Shown here piece after piece: positions 61,997 to 62,538 of a stretch of DNA of 62,538 bases. The position numbers and the translations under genes are program-made. How positions within the stretch are numbered: position 1 is the first letter of the stretch; each line of letters starts with the position of its first letter. The notes under the pieces are model-generated. The model had not been told where the DNA came from. It made no database searches and saw nothing but the letters and a program-made list of their open reading frames with translations. The stretch lies in assembly GCA_947306365.1 (NCBI GenBank), contig CAMZGD010000012.1:1-62538 (forward strand), read 5' to 3'. Origin of the DNA: an uncultured Bacteroidales bacterium (lineage in GTDB: Bacteria > Bacteroidota > Bacteroidia > Bacteroidales > UBA932).

Positions 61997-62538
61997 ATGA
62001 AACGGATATTTGCCGCAATGTTTCTGGTCTTCGCGCTGACTGCGGGCAGCTGTGAGCGACCGGCCCCGGATCTTGATCCCGATCCGGAGCCTGTGTACAC
62101 GTTTGCCAAGGGTGCGGACGTAAGCTGGGTGACGCAGATGGAACGGGAGGGCTGCCGGTTCTACGATGCCGCCGGTACGCAGACCGAGTGTATGGCACTG
62201 CTCAAGAGCCTGGGGATGAATGCGATCCGGTTGCGCGTGTGGGTGAACCCGACGGGCGGCTGGTGTGGAAAGGAAGATGTGCTGGCCAAGGCGAAACGGG
62301 CGCAGGCGCTGGGGATGCGGCTGATGATTGACTTTCACTACAGCGACTGGTGGGCCGATCCGGGCAAGCAGAACAAGCCTGCCGCCTGGGCGAACCTCGA
62401 CCTGGCCGGCCTGAAAAAGGCTGTGGCCGACCATACCGACGACATCCTCCGTGCGCTCAAGACAGCCGGCGTCACGCCCGAGTGGATCCAGATCGGCAAC
62501 GAGACCACCGGCGGCATGCTCTGGCCCGACGGCCAGAA
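61997..62538 (+). CDS. GH53 arabinogalactan endo-beta-1,4-galactanase, lipoprotein, partial (cut by window end)
   Basis: The first 180 residues of a GH53 enzyme. A lipoprotein signal ends at lipobox AGSC (Cys19). The family pattern is FAKGADVSWVTQMEREG (about 36-52), GMNAIRLRVWVNPTGGWC (about 74-91), the MIDFHYSDWWADPGKQ segment (about 112-127) and the acid/base Glu in WIQIGNETTGGM (about 164-175). It would cleave beta-1,4-galactan of pectin side chains on the cell surface. In-frame ATGs also lie at 61985 and 61991. The C-terminal half and any following polysaccharide-utilisation genes are outside the window. Confidence 0.9.
   Translation, partial: MKRIFAAMFLVFALTAGSCERPAPDLDPDPEPVYTFAKGADVSWVTQMEREGCRFYDAAGTQTECMALLKSLGMNAIRLRVWVNPTGGWCGKEDVLAKAKRAQALGMRLMIDFHYSDWWADPGKQNKPAAWANLDLAGLKKAVADHTDDILRALKTAGVTPEWIQIGNETTGGMLWPDGQ

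Noticed and set aside
1-62538. CRISPR array, prophage or conjugative element
   Set aside because: No regularly spaced direct repeats, Cas genes, phage structural genes, integrases or mobilisation genes were seen. The only mobile gene set is the IS3-family element.

Overview
The window comes from the chromosome of a fairly GC-rich Bacteroidota bacterium, most likely of the order Bacteroidales. The evidence is the recurring TAnnTTTG promoter -7 element directly upstream of genes, with few Shine-Dalgarno sites, and the family content: FimB/Mfa2-type fimbriae, DUF3575, DUF2807, BACON domains, a C10 protease with Spi-type prodomain, a FucP-centred sugar cluster and many lipoproteins with a Bacteroidota-style lipobox. 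The species cannot be named from the sequence.

Layout. 1-213: 5' part of the RNase P RNA on the minus strand and divergent promoters. 214-10769: housekeeping and salvage genes (DUF1846 protein, glutaminyl cyclase, apt, pnuC, a MurNAc/GlcNAc kinase with murQ, recR, a sodium:solute symporter, mqnA of the futalosine menaquinone route, corA, nhaC). 10756-16162: secreted hydrolases (C10 protease coupled to a BACON lipoprotein, and a convergent amidase/golvesin-like protein). 16216-17229: D-cysteine desulfhydrase/ACC deaminase family enzyme. 17230-20394: an AT-rich island holding a small candidate precursor peptide gene, a perfect hairpin, an E. coli-type YcaO protein and an Lgt-like lipoprotein diacylglyceryl transferase. 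20435-32057: VanZ, HAD phosphatases, ABC-F ATPase, umuDC, trmO, then a fucose-type cluster (fucP, nucleotidyltransferase/GHMP fusion, mutarotase, kdsC, maf, fucose-isomerase-like protein). 32174-38661: valS, tatA, tatC, a second ABC-F ATPase, rlmB. 38732-47350: head-GIN protein, M19 dipeptidase, GH78 rhamnosidase, and minus-strand deoD, xth, htpG. 47595-59419: a seven-gene type V fimbrial operon ending in a 1724-residue adhesin-like lipoprotein. 59425-60918: an IS3-family (IS150-like) element between two similar hairpins. 60938-62538: tRNA-Val(CAC), an AlaX-like protein, a small winged-helix protein, tRNA-Gly(CCC) and the start of a GH53 galactanase.

The fimbrial operon reads as one unit: a DUF3575 outer-membrane protein, an OmpA/TPR lipoprotein, three fimbrillins with a Thr-Lys/Arg-Ala site at nearly the same position, a Mfa2/FimB anchor and a long tip candidate. 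All except the DUF3575 protein carry lipoboxes, so their export depends on the Lgt/Lsp lipoprotein route.

The most promising unexplained locus is the YcaO-Lgt island: AT-rich among GC-rich genes, with its own TATCTTTG promoter, a 42-residue Ala-rich ORF and a 12-bp hairpin before ycaO. That architecture is typical of ribosomally made, modified peptide clusters, but the combination of a stand-alone YcaO with Lgt is not one I recognise. Other unusual signals are long palindromic inserts at equivalent places in two different ABC-F genes, a perfect inverted repeat over the murK start, and several starts only 4-7 nt from a -7 element, which suggests leaderless mRNAs.
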